A DNA stretch of 64,000 nt from Actinosynnema sp. ALI-1.44 (GCF_001984155.1 NZ_MTQO01000043.1:248001-312000), one strand, 5' to 3'. Positions 44,865 through 55,100 are shown, counted from the stretch's first letter. Notes: generated by a model not told the origin, from the letters alone. Numbers and translations: made by a program.

Positions 44865-45518
44865 TTGGCTCTGCAAGTTCAAACCGTGCTGTACGACGGC
44901 GTCGAGGACCAGGATTTCGTCGGTGTGCTGACGGCTTTCGGTGTGCTGGAGGACATCCGGCTGTCCTATGTCAGCGCCGACGGCCCCGGCACGGTGATCA
45001 CGTCGTCCGGCGCCGAGATCACGGTCCGATCCCGGTGGTCCCCGGAAACGGCCGACCTGATCCTGGTGCCCGGCGGCGGTTACGGCCCGAATTCCCCTGT
45101 GGACGAACAGATCCGGCGCGGCACACTCCCGACCGCGCTGGCCCGGGCCCGGCGTCCCGATCAGGTGCTGGCCGCGGTGTGCACCGGAACTCTCCTGCTG
45201 GCCGCCGCCGGACTCACGACCGACCGCCCCTGCACCACGCACCACGTCGCCAAGGACGACTTGGCCGCGCAGGGCGCACGCGTGGTCGGCGGCCGGGTGG
45301 TCGACGACGGAGACCTCGTCACGTCCGGTGGCGTCACCTCGGGTCTCGACCTCGGTGTGTGGCTGGTCGAACGCCTGCGTGGCCCCGAGGCCGCTTTGCT
45401 CGTCGAGGAAGTCCTCGAGTACGAGCGCCGCGGCACGGTGTGGAGGTCCACAGAGGACCACAGGATGGCCGCTACGCCAGGTACTGGCGAGGGATCGCGA
45501 ACGCGTCGACCAGCGTGA
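44865..45518 (+). CDS. DJ-1/PfpI family protein
   Basis: A 217-residue protein with a probable TTG start preceded by AGAAGGGAG. The DJ-1 fold is clear: LILVPGGGYG, then AAVCTGTLLLAAAGL with the elbow Cys and TTHH after it, and a C-terminal VTSGGVTSGLDLGVWLVE. Isocyanide hydratase-type or chaperone/glyoxalase-type activities occur in this family; the sequence does not decide which. It is divergent from a GlxA regulator that probably controls it. The 3' 47 bp overlap the convergent acyl-CoA oxidase gene. Confidence 0.88.
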   Translation: MALQVQTVLYDGVEDQDFVGVLTAFGVLEDIRLSYVSADGPGTVITSSGAEITVRSRWSPETADLILVPGGGYGPNSPVDEQIRRGTLPTALARARRPDQVLAAVCTGTLLLAAAGLTTDRPCTTHHVAKDDLAAQGARVVGGRVVDDGDLVTSGGVTSGLDLGVWLVERLRGPEAALLVEEVLEYERRGTVWRSTEDHRMAATPGTGEGSRTRRPA

Positions 45519-47325
45519 CGGCGTGCGGCCGCAGCTCCTTGCACAGCGCGTTGACCTCGGCGATCACCTTCTTGGCACGGGCGGACGTGATCCGGCCGTG
45601 TTCGAGGAACCACGCCCGGTCGGCCTCGATCGTGGCCAGTGCGTAGAGGTCGAAGACCTGGCCGAGCAGGGCCTTGACCTCCTCGTCGGCGCACCGCTCC
45701 ACGGCCGCGTCGAACGCGTCGAACACAAGCCGGTCGATGTGGGTGCGCCCGGCGAGCAGCACGTGGTCCTGGACGTCGTTGAACACGTCGAACGGATCAG
45801 CGTCCGATGAAGCCGCGGCACGCAAGCGCCCGGCCAACCCGGACAACACGTGCTGCTCGCGGTCCTCGAACAGGCTGCGCTGCCAGGCACGCGAGCGCAG
45901 ATCGTCGTCGTCGAACCGCGCGATCACGTTCCTGGCCGCGATCCGTTCGAGCACGGTCCCCATCAGCTGTTCGGCCACCAGGCGCGCGGTCGCCAACGGG
46001 CTCAGGTCGGCGAAGTTGTCGCGGTAGTCGGTCAGCAGTCCTTTGGCGACCAGTTGGAGCAGGACGGTGTTGTCGCCCTCGAACGTGGTGAACACGTCGG
46101 TGTCGGCCTTCAACCCCGGCAGCACGTTCGCCGCGAGGTACCCGGCGCCGCCGCAGGCCTCGCGTGCGGTCTGGATCGTGTTCGTGGCGTGCCACGTCGC
46201 CACTGCCTTGATTCCCGCGGCGCGGGATTCGAGCTGCCGCTGGGCGATCGGGTCGGGCTCCGGCGTGCTGTGCACCTCGTGCAGCATGTGGACCAGTTCG
46301 TCCTGCGCGAAGTGCAGTGCGTAGGACTTGGCCAGCGCGGGCAGCAGTTTCCGTTGGTGGGCGAGGTAGTCGAGCAACGGGATCTCGGCGTCCGAGTCCG
46401 GCCTGCGGAACTGGCGGCGGGTTTCCGCGCGGTGCACGGCGATCGTCAACGCGCGTTGCGTCGCGCTGCCCGCCGCGCCCGCCACGCTGATCCGGCCGCG
46501 CACCAGCGTGCCGAGCATGGTGAAGAACCGGCGGCTGTCGCTCTCGATCGGACTGGTGTAAGTGCCTTCGTCGGTGATGTCACCGTAGCGGTTGAGCAGG
46601 TTCTCCTTGGGGACACGCACGCCGTCGAACCACAGCCTGCCGTTGTCCACGCCGTTCAGACCGGCTTTCGGCCCGCAGTCCTCGATCCGCACACCCGGCA
46701 TCGGGCGGCCGTCGGCGTCCCTGATCGGCACGACGAACGCGTGCACGCCGTACGACCGGTCGTCGACGATCAGCTGGGCGAACACCACGGCCGCCCGGCC
46801 GTCGCGTGCGGCGTTGCCGATGTAGTCCTTGCGGGCGTCGTCATCCGGGGTGTCCACGATGAACTCGCCGTTGTCGTACCGTGCGGTGGTGCGCAGGTGC
46901 TGGACGTCCGAGCCGTGCCCGCTCTCGGTCATCGCGAAACAGCCGGGCAGGTCCAGCGACATGACGTCCGGCAGGTAGCGGGCGTGGTGGCGTTCGGTGC
47001 CCAGCATCTGGATCGCGCCGCCGAACAGCCCCCACTGGACACCGGCCTTGACCATCAGCGACAGGTCGCCGTAGCCGAGGACCTGGAACGACACGACCGA
47101 ACCGCCGATGTCGCCCTCGCCGCCGTGCGCGCGGTCGAACCCGAGCCGGGCGTGCCGGGCGGCGGCGAGCTCGCGCAGCTGATCGGACACCAGCGCGCGG
47201 TACGCGTCCACGTCCAGCCGGGCGGTGTCCGCGGGCTTGCTGTCAGCCAGCCGTTCCCGCAGCTCGCGGCGCAGACTCGGCCACCGGCCGTCGAGCACTT
47301 CGGTCACCCGCGCAGGTTCGATCAT
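45472..47325 (-). CDS. Acyl-CoA oxidase/dehydrogenase
   Basis: A 617-residue flavoenzyme, the length of an acyl-CoA oxidase (typical dehydrogenases are ~380-400). The FAD region has CFAMTESGHGSDVQ, and RKDYIGNAA follows. The catalytic Glu lies in the conserved TTFEGDNTVLLQL, preceded by ACGGAGYL. It catalyses the first step of beta-oxidation with electron transfer to O2. The stop region overlaps the DJ-1 gene by 47 bp. A 17-bp palindrome lies 18-34 bp upstream of the start, between it and the divergent DUF2277 gene. Confidence 0.94.
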   Translation of the reverse strand: MIEPARVTEVLDGRWPSLRRELRERLADSKPADTARLDVDAYRALVSDQLRELAAARHARLGFDRAHGGEGDIGGSVVSFQVLGYGDLSLMVKAGVQWGLFGGAIQMLGTERHHARYLPDVMSLDLPGCFAMTESGHGSDVQHLRTTARYDNGEFIVDTPDDDARKDYIGNAARDGRAAVVFAQLIVDDRSYGVHAFVVPIRDADGRPMPGVRIEDCGPKAGLNGVDNGRLWFDGVRVPKENLLNRYGDITDEGTYTSPIESDSRRFFTMLGTLVRGRISVAGAAGSATQRALTIAVHRAETRRQFRRPDSDAEIPLLDYLAHQRKLLPALAKSYALHFAQDELVHMLHEVHSTPEPDPIAQRQLESRAAGIKAVATWHATNTIQTAREACGGAGYLAANVLPGLKADTDVFTTFEGDNTVLLQLVAKGLLTDYRDNFADLSPLATARLVAEQLMGTVLERIAARNVIARFDDDDLRSRAWQRSLFEDREQHVLSGLAGRLRAAASSDADPFDVFNDVQDHVLLAGRTHIDRLVFDAFDAAVERCADEEVKALLGQVFDLYALATIEADRAWFLEHGRITSARAKKVIAEVNALCKELRPHAVTLVDAFAIPRQYLA

Positions 47326-47343
47326 GACCAGAAGTTACCCAAG

Positions 47344-47360
47344 GTGTAGCGCTGCTACAC
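47344..47360. promoter_or_regulatory. 17-bp palindromic operator in the acyl-CoA oxidase/DUF2277 promoter
   Basis: GTGTAGC and GCTACAC flank a GCT centre, a perfect 7-bp dyad in the 51-bp gap between divergent genes. Its size suits a TetR-family fatty-acid regulator, but no regulator gene is adjacent. Confidence 0.55.
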
Positions 47361-47376
47361 GTCATATGCTGGGAGT

Positions 47377-47655
47377 ATGTGCCGGAACATCACTACATTG
47401 CGTGGTCTTGAGCCAGCCGCGACGGACGCTGAGATCGAGGCGGCCGCGCGGCAGTACGTCCGCAAGGTCAGCGGCGTGCAGTCGCTGTCGGACGCCACCA
47501 GGGACGCGTTCGAACAGGCCGTCGCCGAGGTCACCGCGACCACGACGCGTCTGCTGGACACGCTGCCCGCCAGGCGGCAGCCACCCGCGACCGTGCCGCC
47601 GCTGCGCAGGCCCGAGGTGCAGGCCCGGATCGCCGCGAGGAGCAAGGCCGAGTAA
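47377..47655 (+). CDS. DUF2277 domain protein
   Basis: A 92-residue protein. MCRNITTLRGLEPAATDAEI followed by YVRKVSGVQ is the diagnostic start of DUF2277. These small soluble proteins are widespread in actinobacteria and have no known function. The start ATG is supported by the invariant MCRN. A hairpin follows 16 bp after the stop. Confidence 0.93.
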   Translation: MCRNITTLRGLEPAATDAEIEAAARQYVRKVSGVQSLSDATRDAFEQAVAEVTATTTRLLDTLPARRQPPATVPPLRRPEVQARIAARSKAE

Positions 47656-47670
47656 CGCCATACAGCCGGA

Positions 47671-47703
47671 GTGCCGTAGGCCCGCTGTGCTAGGCCACGG
47701 CAC
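47671..47703 (+). terminator. Hairpin terminator after DUF2277
   Basis: GTGCCGTAGGCC (47671-47682) pairs with GGCCACGGCAC (47693-47703) through 11 bp with one bulged A and a 10-nt loop. Confidence 0.55.
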
Positions 47704-48121
47704 CCCGGCCAGGCCGGACGAGATCGAGTCCGCGTACGGGGCGGCTATCCTGCACCCTCCATGGTTGCCGCCCCGCGCGCGGCTTCGACTTCACCTCGTC
47801 CGAGCTCACCACCTCCGCGCCTACCGAATCGAGGGCCACGGACGACGACGCGGCAACGCCGCGACGCGGGCCATCGTCGCCGCGGAAGCACCGCGCTGGA
47901 GTAACGACAAGGACAAAGCGTTCTCACCGTCCGTCCCCGCGTCCGCCGTGCGGTAGGTCAGGTGTGGTGAACGAACCGGCGCGCGGTCGAAGGTGGCCGG
48001 CATGCGCGCCCACACCCCGGCCACCTCGAACGCACGTGTCAAACCCGCGGATATCCCAGACCGCCACCACGCCTACATCGCGGTCCAGCCGCTGCGGGTG
48101 TCTGGGCTGTCGTCCGGCGCA
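47704..48121. other. 418-bp gap with no supported gene
   Basis: Open frames exist on both strands but none keeps a good ribosome site, family similarity or clean codon bias. ADIPDRHHAYIAVQPL in one plus-strand frame (about 48050-48100) looks protein-like and could be the relic of a lost gene. I cannot name it. Confidence 0.4.
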
Positions 48122-48910
48122 TCACTCGGCCCGCCACAGCGCGGCGGTCGCCGGGGGTTCCCAGCCCGGTTGTGCCACATGCGTTTGCAGGCACACGTAA
48201 CCGATCCCGTTGTACGTCACGCGGGTACCGGCGGGGTACGACGTGCCTGCCGCCCACGTCCCGCCGCCGCCTGGAGGCGGGGTGGTCGTCGGTGGGTTCT
48301 GCGGAACATTCAGCACGAAGTCGAACGCGGCTTCACGCCCGTTGCCGACGTTGTGCACAGTCATCAACAGGCGTGGGTCGAAGATCGAGTCCGTGTTGTT
48401 GCGGGGTTCGTTGGGGAAGTACAGCTGGGTGGTCAGCACCGGGCGGTTGGGTGCCTGCACCTTCACGTGGATGTGCCGGGTGCGGCCGGGGTAGAGGCCG
48501 GGCACGATCGTGGTGAGCTTGAACGCCCCGTTGGCGTCGGTGTACTGGTGGCCGCGGAACTTGAAGCCGACGTTGTCGTAGGCCCCGTTGTTGTCGGCCT
48601 GCCAGAAGTCCAGCAGGACCTTGGCGATCGGCTGGCACTTGAGGCCGAACACGTAGCCGGACACGGTCAGCGGCGTCCCGACGGTGCCAGGCTGCACCAA
48701 TGATGTCCGCTCGGGGGAGTTCGGCTTGAAGTAGGGGCCTTCCGTTTGTGGTGGGGTGGGGTCATCGCCGTCATCACAGGCAGGTGTGAGCGGAGGCGCT
48801 TGCGTACTGGTGCGTGCGAGTGCCGGTACCGCGAGCAGGGCAGCGGGCACGGCGACACCAGCGGCAAGCGCGGCGCGTAACACCGTCTTCCGGCTGGGTT
48901 GGTTGTCCAT
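48122..48910 (-). CDS. Secreted intradiol ring-cleavage dioxygenase with C-terminal carbohydrate-binding module
   Basis: A 262-residue exported enzyme with an N-terminal signal segment (LRAALAAGVAVPAALLAVPALA). The dioxygenase core has TEGPYF and LYPGRTRHIHVKV, which supply the two Tyr and two His Fe(III) ligands. After a Thr-Pro-Gly linker (TTTPPPGGGG) comes a CBM5/12-like chitin/cellulose-binding module (YPAGTRVTYNGIGYVC...PATAALWRAE). A Streptomyces enzyme of this layout (SACTE_2871) cleaves lignin-derived catechols outside the cell, so a similar role is likely here. It is divergent from nothing; the AraC gene upstream is on the same strand. Confidence 0.92.
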   Translation of the reverse strand: MDNQPSRKTVLRAALAAGVAVPAALLAVPALARTSTQAPPLTPACDDGDDPTPPQTEGPYFKPNSPERTSLVQPGTVGTPLTVSGYVFGLKCQPIAKVLLDFWQADNNGAYDNVGFKFRGHQYTDANGAFKLTTIVPGLYPGRTRHIHVKVQAPNRPVLTTQLYFPNEPRNNTDSIFDPRLLMTVHNVGNGREAAFDFVLNVPQNPPTTTPPPGGGGTWAAGTSYPAGTRVTYNGIGYVCLQTHVAQPGWEPPATAALWRAE

Positions 48911-48949
48911 TCCAGGTCCTTGTGGGCGCGTGGGACAGTGACAATCAAC

Positions 48950-49855
48950 CTAAGTAGCCGGTTTCTCGTTGACGATGGACTGGTGCGGCCAGTCGTGGTG
49001 TTTTTCCCGGAAGTCGCCGGGGCTGTCGCCGGTCTCGCGGCGGAAGAACCGGCAGAAGTAGGCCGCGTCGGCGAACCCGATCCGCTGCGAGATCTGCCGG
49101 ACGGTCAGATCGGTCCTGATCAGCAGCCGTTTGGCCTCCCTGATCCTGGTCTCGCGGATCAGCTGGGACGGTGTGCGCCCGGTGGCGTTGCGGATCACGT
49201 CCGTGAGGTACCCGGGGGTGACCCCGATCTGCTCGGCGTACTGGCGGACGGTCCACAGGTCGGTGTGCGCGGTCATCTTCACGAACTTCTGCGCGACCGC
49301 GTTCGCCCTGACCGGCGACGGGCCCGCGGTCTCGGTCAGCCTCCCCGCCCTGGTGACGATGACGTGCAGCAGGGCTCTGAGCACGGATTCGGTCCGTTCC
49401 TTGAACTCCTCGTGCATCTCGTCGAGCAGGTGCGTCATCCGCCGGTGCGCCTGCGGGTCGAGTGTGAGCCACGGCCGTTCGCTCAGCTTGTGCAGCAGGT
49501 CCCGGTCCGCGGGGTGGTCGACGAGGAAGTCGTCGGTGAACAGCATGACGGCCCCGTCGAGGTTGGTCACGTTCTCCCAGTGGTGCACCTGGCCGGGCAC
49601 GATCACGCACAGGTGCGGTGGTTCCAGCTCCCATCTGGCCATGTCCACGACGTGCGTGCCCGTCCCACTCGTCACGTAGACGATCTCGTGGAAGGTGTGC
49701 CGGTGCGGGAAGTCGGCGTGGGACAGCGGGCCGAGCGCGTCGAACGTGCCCATCTCGAAGGCCATCCCGTCGGGTGTCTCCAACCGGTGGATGGGCGGTT
49801 CTCCATTGCGGGGTGGCAGGCAGGGTGTCCCTGGTAGGACGGTCGTGCCACGCAT
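48950..49855 (-). CDS. AraC-family regulator with cupin sensor
   Basis: A 301-residue regulator. Residues ~40-130 are a cupin (HRHTFHEIVYVTSGTGTHVVD, VIVPGQVHHW), and residues ~195-295 have two AraC helix-turn-helices (WTVRQYAEQIGVTPGYLTDVI, and VRQISQRIGFADAAYFCRFF). It lies 39 bp upstream of the intradiol dioxygenase on the same strand and may form an operon with it, so it could sense an aromatic or sugar derivative. Confidence 0.93.
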   Translation of the reverse strand: MRGTTVLPGTPCLPPRNGEPPIHRLETPDGMAFEMGTFDALGPLSHADFPHRHTFHEIVYVTSGTGTHVVDMARWELEPPHLCVIVPGQVHHWENVTNLDGAVMLFTDDFLVDHPADRDLLHKLSERPWLTLDPQAHRRMTHLLDEMHEEFKERTESVLRALLHVIVTRAGRLTETAGPSPVRANAVAQKFVKMTAHTDLWTVRQYAEQIGVTPGYLTDVIRNATGRTPSQLIRETRIREAKRLLIRTDLTVRQISQRIGFADAAYFCRFFRRETGDSPGDFREKHHDWPHQSIVNEKPAT

Positions 49856-50021
49856 TCGTCTGATCCTCCCGTCGTCGCGAGGTCCAGACCAATTATGCGC
49901 ACAGATCGGGCGGTCGCAGTGCGGAAAGTTCGATCGAGTTCACAGCCGGGACCCGATGATCAGGTCACATCGGTTTAGTTCTGCCTGCGCCAGGGCAGCC
50001 ACAGGTCGGAGGTGGGCCCGG

Positions 50022-51158
50022 GTGTCGCAACAACCGAACAACGTGCCACGACTGCTGCGGGTGACCGCCGCGATCAGCTGGCGAGTGGTGGTCGTGGCCG
50101 CCGCGCTCTACGTGCTCGGGCACGTCGTCGGCTTCCTCGCGCCCGTCGTCGTGCCGCTCGCGATCGCGTTGCTGCTGTCGGCGTTGCTCACCCCGGCTGT
50201 GTCCTTTTTGAACCGCCACCGGGTGCCGAGGGGTTTCTCGGTCGCGCTGGTCATCGTCGGTGGTCTCGCCGTCTTCGGCGGGTTGATGACCTTCGTGGTC
50301 TCCACCTTCGTCAGCGGCCTGCCCGCACTGCGCACCCAGCTGTCCCGCAGCGTCGAGACCATCTCGAACTGGCTGACCAACGGTCCACTGCACCTGCGCG
50401 ACGACCAGATCCGCAAGTTCTTCGACAACCTCGTCACCGCCGTCGCGGGCAGCCAGAGCGATCTGACGACCGGGGCGCTGAACACCGCGCTGACCATCGG
50501 CGAGGTGCTCGGCCAGGTGCTGCTGGTGATCTTCTCGCTGATCTTCCTGCTCTACGACGGCCCCGGCATCTGGGGTTTCCTGCTGCGCGGCGTGCCCAGC
50601 GACCACCGCACCCGGATCGACGTCGCGGGCCGCAGGGGGCTGGCGGCACTGGTGAGCTACGTGCGGGCGACCATCGCGGTGGCCACAGTGGATGCTGTGG
50701 GGATCGGGATCGGGATGCTCATCCTCGAGGTCCCGTTGGCGTTCCCCCTCGCGGCACTGGTCTTCCTCGGCGCGTTCGTGCCGATCATCGGCGCGGTGGT
50801 CGCGGGCGGTGCGGCCGTGCTGATCGCCCTGGTGGCCAACGGCCCGGTGACCGCGCTGATCCTGCTCGCGGTGGTCATCGCCGTGCAGCAGCTGGAAGGG
50901 CACGTGCTGCAGCCATTGTTGCTCGGCCGGGCGGTGCGCCTGCACCCGCTCGCCGTCGTCCTGGTGATCTCCGCCGGTGTCGTCACGGCCGGGATCACCG
51001 GAGCGCTGCTGGCCGTCCCGTTGCTGGCCGTGCTCAACTCCGGGATCCGGTCGCTGCGCAGCGAAGCCGACGAACACGTCAACCCCGAGGACGTGCACAC
51101 CAGTCAGCCGGAGGAGTCGGCACCGGACGAACCCGACATCGACCGGCACGACGACTAG
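50022..51158 (+). CDS. AI-2E family transporter
   Basis: A 378-residue membrane protein with about eight helices starting at GTG 50022, after GGAGGTG at 7-bp spacing. The central FSLIFLLYDGPGIWGFL and C-terminal LVFLGAFVPIIGAVVAGGAAVLIAL with QQLEGHVLQPLLLGRAVRLHP are signatures of the AI-2E/TqsA/PerM family, members of which export signals or act as Na+/H+ antiporters. The C-terminal tail is acidic. It is convergent with the ANTAR gene (4-bp overlap of stops). Confidence 0.93.
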   Translation: MSQQPNNVPRLLRVTAAISWRVVVVAAALYVLGHVVGFLAPVVVPLAIALLLSALLTPAVSFLNRHRVPRGFSVALVIVGGLAVFGGLMTFVVSTFVSGLPALRTQLSRSVETISNWLTNGPLHLRDDQIRKFFDNLVTAVAGSQSDLTTGALNTALTIGEVLGQVLLVIFSLIFLLYDGPGIWGFLLRGVPSDHRTRIDVAGRRGLAALVSYVRATIAVATVDAVGIGIGMLILEVPLAFPLAALVFLGAFVPIIGAVVAGGAAVLIALVANGPVTALILLAVVIAVQQLEGHVLQPLLLGRAVRLHPLAVVLVISAGVVTAGITGALLAVPLLAVLNSGIRSLRSEADEHVNPEDVHTSQPEESAPDEPDIDRHDD

Positions 51159-51976
51159 TCGATCTCGAGGTGCCTGCCCGCCAGGGTCTCGGCCAGTTCG
51201 GACAGTTTGACGTTGAGCGACTGGGACGTCTCCCGCAGCACGTCGAACGCCTCGTCGGCGCTGATCTTCCTGCGCTGCATGAGGATTCCCTTCGCCTGAC
51301 CGATCACGTCACGGCTGTCGATGGCCTTGTGCAGGTGCTCGGCCTGCAGTTGCGCGGACGTGATCGCGCGCGACGTGGCCAACGCCAGCGATCCGTGGCT
51401 GGCCAGCAACAGCATCACGTCGCGGTCGTGGGCGTTGAACGCGCGACGGCGCCGCGAGTACACGTTGATCGCGCCGGACAGCTCCGGTGGCTGCGGATCA
51501 CGCATCATCGCGGTCGACAGCACGGCGTGGAACCCCACGTCCAACGAAGCCTTGGCGAACTCCGGCCACTGGTTGTCCGACGCCAGGTCGTTGCTCAGCG
51601 AGTACGCCGGGCCGGAGGGGGCCACCGCCGTCGCGCACGGTCCGCGGCCGCTCTCGCACTGCACCTCATCCAGCCGGACCGCCAACGGATCGGTGGAGAC
51701 AGGGGTGTGCAGCCTGCCGTCGGCGTCACGCAAGGTGACGCTGACCATGTCGGCGCCGGGCAGGAACCGCACGGCCGCCATCGCCAACTCCTGCAGCACA
51801 CCTGCCGCCGTGTGTGTGGTCAGCAGCGATGTGGTCAACACGACGAACTGCTGGGCCAACGGGCCCAGTGCGCTGTCGCGGTCGGCGACGAAGTCCATCC
51901 TGTCTTTGGCCCAGTCGGGGTCGTCTAAGTCCTTCGGATCGCGTGCCACGGGTCCGGATACCCCGTTGCCTGCCAT
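51155..51976 (-). CDS. GAF-ANTAR antiterminator
   Basis: A 273-residue protein. The start was taken at ATG 51976 (MAGNGV); a TTG at 51985 is in frame but weaker. Residues ~40-190 are a GAF sensor (SVTLRDADGRLHTP, CESGRGPCATAV). Residues ~205-265 are an ANTAR RNA-binding domain (AIDSRDVIGQAKGILMQRRKISADEAF, then LRETSQSLNVKLSELAETL). ANTAR proteins bind paired hairpins in mRNA leaders to prevent termination. It is divergent from the poly-HAMP kinase, with which it may share a signal. Confidence 0.92.
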   Translation of the reverse strand: MAGNGVSGPVARDPKDLDDPDWAKDRMDFVADRDSALGPLAQQFVVLTTSLLTTHTAAGVLQELAMAAVRFLPGADMVSVTLRDADGRLHTPVSTDPLAVRLDEVQCESGRGPCATAVAPSGPAYSLSNDLASDNQWPEFAKASLDVGFHAVLSTAMMRDPQPPELSGAINVYSRRRRAFNAHDRDVMLLLASHGSLALATSRAITSAQLQAEHLHKAIDSRDVIGQAKGILMQRRKISADEAFDVLRETSQSLNVKLSELAETLAGRHLEID

Positions 51977-52101
51977 CCATGTCAATCGAGTGCGAGTCCT
52001 GATTCACTCTGCCTGTAGTGTTTCGCGTTGTACCACCGTCTAGCCAAGGGCGGGAAGCGACTCGGGCCCTTGCGGGCTGCGCGACGACAGTGGGGTTGGA
52101 C

Positions 52102-55100
52102 GTGGGTGGTGTTTCGGTGGACAAAGCGCGTTCGGACGGCGGCGAAATCGGTGAACCTGGCCTCAGGCAACTGCTCGCCGGCCTGACGGCGGTCCGCGAC
52201 GGTGATTTCGGCATCCGGCTGCCGGATGAGGAGAACGGTCTGCTCGGGGAGATCGCCACGGTCTTCAACGGCATGGTCGACCAGCTTTCCCTGTTCACCT
52301 CGGAGGTCACGCGTGTCGCGCGCGAGGTCGGCAGCGAGGGGCGGCTCGGCGGTCAGGCGCAGGTGCCCGGCGTGTCCGGGACGTGGGAGGACCTGACCGA
52401 CTCGGTGAACGCCATGGCGGGCAACCTGACCACCCAGGTCCGCGACATCGCCCAGGTCGCCACCGCCGTGGCCCGCGGCGATCTGTCGCAGAAGATCGAC
52501 GTGGACGCCCGTGGCGAGATCCTGGAGCTCAAGGAGACCGTCAACACGATGGTCGACCAGCTCTCGTCGTTCGCCGACGAGGTTACCCGCGTGGCGCGGG
52601 AAGTGGGCAGCGAGGGACGGCTCGGCGGTCAGGCCCAGGTGCCCGGCGTCGGCGGCGTGTGGCGTGAGCTCACCGATTCGGTGAACTTCATGGCGGGCAA
52701 CCTGACCGACCAGGTCCGCAACATCGCGCAGGTCACCACGGCGGTCGCCCAGGGTGACCTGTCGCAGAAGATCGACGTGGACGCCCGTGGCGAGATCCTG
52801 GAGCTGAAGAACACCATCAACACGATGGTCGACCAGCTGTCCTCGTTCGCCGACGAGGTCACGCGCATGGCGCGGGAAGTGGGCACCGAGGGCATCCTCG
52901 GCGGCCAGGCGGACGTGAAGGGCGTGTCCGGGACCTGGCGCGACCTCACCGACTCGGTGAACTTCATGGCGGGCAACCTGACCGCGCAGGTGCGCTCGAT
53001 CGCCCAGGTCGCCACCGCCGTCGCCAGCGGTGACCTGTCGCAGAAGATCAACGTGACCGCCCGCGGCGAGATCCTGGAGCTCAAGGAGACCATCAACACG
53101 ATGGTCGACCAGCTCTCCGCCTTCGCCGACGAGGTCACGCGGGTGGCCCGCGAGGTCGGCACCGAAGGCCGCCTCGGCGGTCAGGCGGACGTGAAAGGCG
53201 TGTCCGGGACCTGGAAAGCGCTGACCGAGTCCGTGAACGTGATGGCGGACAACCTGACCGCGCAGGTCCGTTCGATCGCCCAGGTGACCACCGCGGTCGC
53301 GCGCGGTGACCTGTCGCAGAAGATCCGAGTCGACGCCCGCGGCGAGATCCTGGAGCTCAAGGAGACCATCAACACGATGGTCGACCAGCTGTCCTCGTTC
53401 GCCGACGAGGTGACGCGTGTGGCCCGTGAGGTCGGCACGGAAGGAAACCTGGGTGGCCAGGCCGGTGTCCGCGGTGCCGAGGGCACGTGGAAGGACCTCA
53501 CCGACAACGTCAACGTGATGGCGTCCAACCTGACCGGTCAGGTGCGCTCGATCGCCCAGGTCGCCACGGCCGTGGCCCGGGGTGACCTGTCGCAGAAGAT
53601 CACGGTCGAGGCCAAGGGCGAGGTCGCCGCGCTCGCCGGCGTGATCAACACCATGGTGGACACGCTGTCGGCGTTCGCCGACGAGGTCACGCGTGTCGCC
53701 CGCGAGGTCGGCACCGAGGGCATCCTCGGCGGCCAGGCCCGCGTGCCGAACGTGGCCGGCACGTGGAAGGACCTGACCGACAACGTCAACTTCATGGCGA
53801 ACAACCTGACCAACCAGGTCCGCAACATCGCCCAGGTCACGACAGCCGTCGCACTCGGTGACCTGACCCGCAAGATCGACGTGGACGCCCGCGGCGAGAT
53901 CCTCGAGCTCAAGACCACGATCAACACGATGGTGGACACGCTGTCGGCGTTCGCCGCCGAGGTCACGCGGGTGGCCCGCGAGGTCGGCAGCGAGGGCCGT
54001 CTCGGCGGCCAGGCCGAGGTCGAGGGCGTGTCCGGGACGTGGAAGCGGCTCACCGAGAACGTCAACGACCTCGCCGGGAACCTCACCCAGCAGGTGCGGG
54101 CCATCGCCGGGGTCACGAGCGCGGTCGCCGAGGGCGACCTGACCCGGTCGATCACGGTCGAGGCGTCCGGCGAGGTCGCCGAGCTCAAGGACAACATCAA
54201 CTCGATGGTGGAGTCGCTGCGCGAGACCACCAGGGCCAACCAGGACCAGGACTGGCTGAAGTCGAACCTGGCCAAGATCTCCGCGCTGATGCAGGGCCGC
54301 CGCGACCTCGCCGTCGTCGCCGAGCTGGTGATGGACGAGCTGACACCGCTGGTCTCCGCGCAGTACGGCGCGTTCTACCTGGCCGACGACGACACGCAAC
54401 TGCGGCTGGTCGGCTCGTACGGGCACCCCGACGACACCCGCGCCACCCGGTTCCGGCTCGGTCAGGGCCTGGTCGGCCAGGCCGCGCGGACGCGGCGCAC
54501 GATCGCGGTCGACGACATGCCGCCGGACTACATCACGGTGTCGTCCGGTCTCGGCGAGACCAGGCCGACCAACGTCATCGTGCTGCCGATCGTGGTGGAG
54601 GACCAGATCCTCGGCGTGATCGAACTGGCGTCGGTGCGCCGCTACACCCAGATCCACCGCGACTTCCTCGAACAGCTGATGGAGACCGTCGGCGTCAACG
54701 TCAACACGATCGTGGCCAACGCCCGCACCGACGAGCTGCTCGGCGAGTCGCAGCGGCTCACCGCCGAGCTGCAGGCCCGCTCGGAGGAACTCCAGGTGCG
54801 CCAGGAGGAGCTGCAACGCTCCAACGCCGAGCTGGAGGAGAAGGCGGCGCTGCTGGCCACCCAGAACCGGGACATCGAGACCAAGAACCTGGAGATCGAG
54901 CAGGCCCGCCAGGAGCTGGAGACCCGCGCGCAGCAGCTGTCGCTCGCGTCGAAGTACAAGTCGGAGTTCCTGGCCAACATGAGCCACGAGCTGCGCACCC
55001 CGCTCAACAGCCTGCTGATCCTCGCCCAGCTGCTGACCCAGAACGCCAGCCGCAACCTGACGCCCAAGCAGGTCGAGTACGCCAGCATCATCCACTCGGC

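Noticed and set aside
51982-55095. 1037-residue minus-strand open frame with regular repeats
   Set aside because: It is antisense of the HAMP array; its repeats only mirror the 276-bp DNA repeats.
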